Assembly (NCBI GenBank): GCA_900539645.1
Contig: UQCY01000037.1
Span: 1-14,489 of the forward strand
Direction: 5' to 3'
Source of the DNA: an uncultured Clostridium sp.
GTDB taxonomy: Bacteria; Bacillota; Clostridia; Peptostreptococcales; Peptostreptococcaceae
DNA: 14,489 nt
Part shown: one piece after another, positions 12,933-14,489 of the stretch
Numbering within the stretch: the first letter of the stretch is position 1
Layout: each line of letters starts with the position of its first letter
Position numbers and translations under genes: made by a program
Notes under the pieces: model-generated
What the model saw: only the letters and a program-made list of their open reading frames with translations
Databases searched by the model: none
What the model was told of the DNA's origin: nothing

Positions 12933-14489
12933 ATGGAAAAAATGGGTTTAAACGAAATAAGAAGTAAATTTTTAGAGTTCTTCAAAACTAAAGATCATTA
13001 TGTAGGAGCTAGTTATCCTCTTGTACCAAACAACGACAAGAGTTTACTTTTAATAAATGCTGGTATGGCTCCTCTTAAAAACTATTTCTCAGGAGTAGAA
13101 GTTCCACCAAAGAACAGAATGGCTACTTGTCAGAAATGTATAAGAACAGGGGATATAGAAAATGTCGGTGTTACAGCTAGACACGCTACATTCTTTGAAA
13201 TGCTAGGAAACTTCTCATTTGGTGATTACTTCAAAAGAGAATCATTAGCTTGGGGATGGGAGTTTGCTACTAAATGGCTAAACATACCAGAAGAAAAAAT
13301 ATGGGTTACTGTATATGAAGAAGACGACGAAGCATTTGATATATGGTCAAAAGAAATGGGATTCCCTGAAGAAAGAATAGTTAGACTTGGAAAAGACGAC
13401 AACTTCTGGGAAATAGGTCTTGGACCATGTGGACCTTGTTCAGAAATATACTTCGATAGAGGAGAAGAATACGGATGTGATAGCCCTGATTGTAAACCAG
13501 GATGTGACTGCGATAGATTCTTAGAATTCTGGAACCACGTATTCACTCAGTTCTCTAAAGAAGAAGATGGAAGCTACAGCGAATTAGAAAATAAAAACAT
13601 AGATACAGGTATGGGACTTGAAAGAATAGCTTGTATAATGCAGGGTGTTGACAATATATTCGAAGTAGATACTATACATTCAGTTTTAGAAGCTGTTTCT
13701 AAAGTTGCAGGTGTAGAATACGGAAAAGATAAAGCAAATGATAAATCTATAAGAATAATAACTGACCACATAAGAGCCGTATCATTCCTTATAGCAGATG
13801 GAGTATTACCATCAAATGAAGGTAGAGGATATATATTAAGAAGATTATTAAGAAGAGCTGCTAGACATGGTAAACTTCTTGGAATAAAAGGAACATTCTT
13901 AAATGGATTAGTTGATGAAGTTATAAAAGTTAGTGGAGATGCTTATCCAGAATTAGTAGAAAAAGAAGATTACATCAAAAAAGTTATAAAAATAGAAGAA
14001 GAAAAATTCAATGAAACAATAGACCAGGGAATGGAAATGTTAAATTCTTATAAAGAAGAACTTAAAAAAGAAGGAAAAACAGTTCTTAGCGGAGAAATAG
14101 CATTTAAGCTTTATGACACTTATGGATTCCCACTAGATTTAACAGTTGAAATATTAAGAGAAGAAGGTCTTTCTGTTAATGAAGAAGAATTCAGCGAAGA
14201 AATGGAAAAACAGAAAGAAAGAGCTAGAACAGCTAGAGGAAACATGGACGGTGAAAGCTGGAAAGAAGATCCTCTTGCTAAAGAAGAAAATGTAGAATCT
14301 GAATTTGTAGGATACGTTGAATTAACAGGTGAAGGTAAAGTATTAGCTATAGTTGAAGATTCTGAAATAGTAGAATCAGCATCTGAAGGAAAAGATGTTG
14401 TTGTAGTATTAGACAAAACTAACTTCTATCCAGAAGGTGGTGGACAGGCAGGAGACTGCGGTGTTCTTAAAAATGATAATTGTACAGTA
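12933..14489 (+). CDS. alaS: Alanine-tRNA ligase, 5' part (cut by window end)
   Basis: AlaRS charges tRNA-Ala and removes mischarged Ser and Gly. The first 519 codons are present and open to the last base; the family is usually near 880 residues, so the rest lies outside the window. Class II catalytic motifs are visible: motif 2 around [10 protein letters not shown] (R83 onward) and motif 3 [10 protein letters not shown] (222-231). The Cys-rich insert (Cys-Gly-Pro-Cys through Cys-Asp-Cys-Asp-Arg) is normal for this enzyme. The tRNA-binding helices include [11 protein letters not shown]. The window ends just after Phe-Tyr-Pro-Glu-Gly-Gly-Gly-Gln, the start of the editing domain. GGGAGG (12919-12924) is 8 bases before the chosen ATG; a second ATG at 12942 is too close to be independently supported. 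Control is by the T-box upstream. Confidence 0.97.
   Translation, partial: MEKMGLNEIRSKFLEFFKTKDHYVGASYPLVPNNDKSLLLINAGMAPLKNYFSGVEVPPKNRMATCQKCIRTGDIENVGVTARHATFFEMLGNFSFGDYFKRESLAWGWEFATKWLNIPEEKIWVTVYEEDDEAFDIWSKEMGFPEERIVRLGKDDNFWEIGLGPCGPCSEIYFDRGEEYGCDSPDCKPGCDCDRFLEFWNHVFTQFSKEEDGSYSELENKNIDTGMGLERIACIMQGVDNIFEVDTIHSVLEAVSKVAGVEYGKDKANDKSIRIITDHIRAVSFLIADGVLPSNEGRGYILRRLLRRAARHGKLLGIKGTFLNGLVDEVIKVSGDAYPELVEKEDYIKKVIKIEEEKFNETIDQGMEMLNSYKEELKKEGKTVLSGEIAFKLYDTYGFPLDLTVEILREEGLSVNEEEFSEEMEKQKERARTARGNMDGESWKEDPLAKEENVESEFVGYVELTGEGKVLAIVEDSEIVESASEGKDVVVVLDKTNFYPEGGGQAGDCGVLKNDNCTV

Noticed and set aside
1..14489. CRISPR arrays, tRNA or rRNA genes, prophage or defence genes
   Set aside because: No direct-repeat array, tRNA-like fold or rRNA sequence was seen, and every sizeable frame is accounted for by housekeeping genes.

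Overview
The window is AT-rich DNA from a low-GC Gram-positive anaerobe. Strong AGGAGG-type ribosome binding sites, AGA/ATA-rich codon use, a T-box leader, CodY, and the order yraN-comM-dprA-topA-codY-rarA-iscRSU-mnmA-alaS all point to Clostridia. The layout and the CodY C-terminus look most like Peptostreptococcaceae (the Clostridioides/Peptostreptococcus group). That family placement is inferred from memory of gene order, not from a search.

Layout. Bases 1-53 are the last part of a group II intron RNA (end of domain V, all of domain VI). A small helical protein of unknown function (226-471, +) follows and meets a convergent flavin-reductase-family gene (590-1096, -) at a shared bidirectional terminator. 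From 1264 everything is on the + strand. yraN (PD-(D/E)XK family), comM/yifB (Mg-chelatase-like AAA+), dprA (ssDNA/RecA loader) and topA (topoisomerase I) form a tightly packed DNA-processing operon. A 304-base spacer with several inverted repeats leads to codY (branched-chain amino acid/GTP-sensing repressor), which ends in a strong terminator. rarA (AAA+ replication-fork ATPase) follows and also ends in a terminator.

The second half is an iron-sulfur and tRNA-thiolation operon: iscR, iscS, iscU, mnmA. The iscR promoter carries one very good and one weaker match to the IscR type 1 operator, so the operon is probably repressed by its own first product when Fe-S clusters are plentiful. IscS takes sulfur from cysteine, IscU scaffolds new clusters, and MnmA probably receives IscS sulfur to make 2-thiouridine in tRNAs. 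The window ends inside alaS, which has its own promoter and a T-box leader with a GCA (Ala) specifier.

Most of the window is conserved housekeeping sequence, and I see no defence island, prophage, CRISPR array or new multi-gene system. The points most worth a second look are the tandem IscR operators combined with loss of the usual fourth cluster ligand in IscR, an LPPVK chaperone motif in IscU without hscBA nearby, near-exclusive CAG use for glutamine in an AT-rich genome, the inverted repeats before codY, and the intron end at the left edge.
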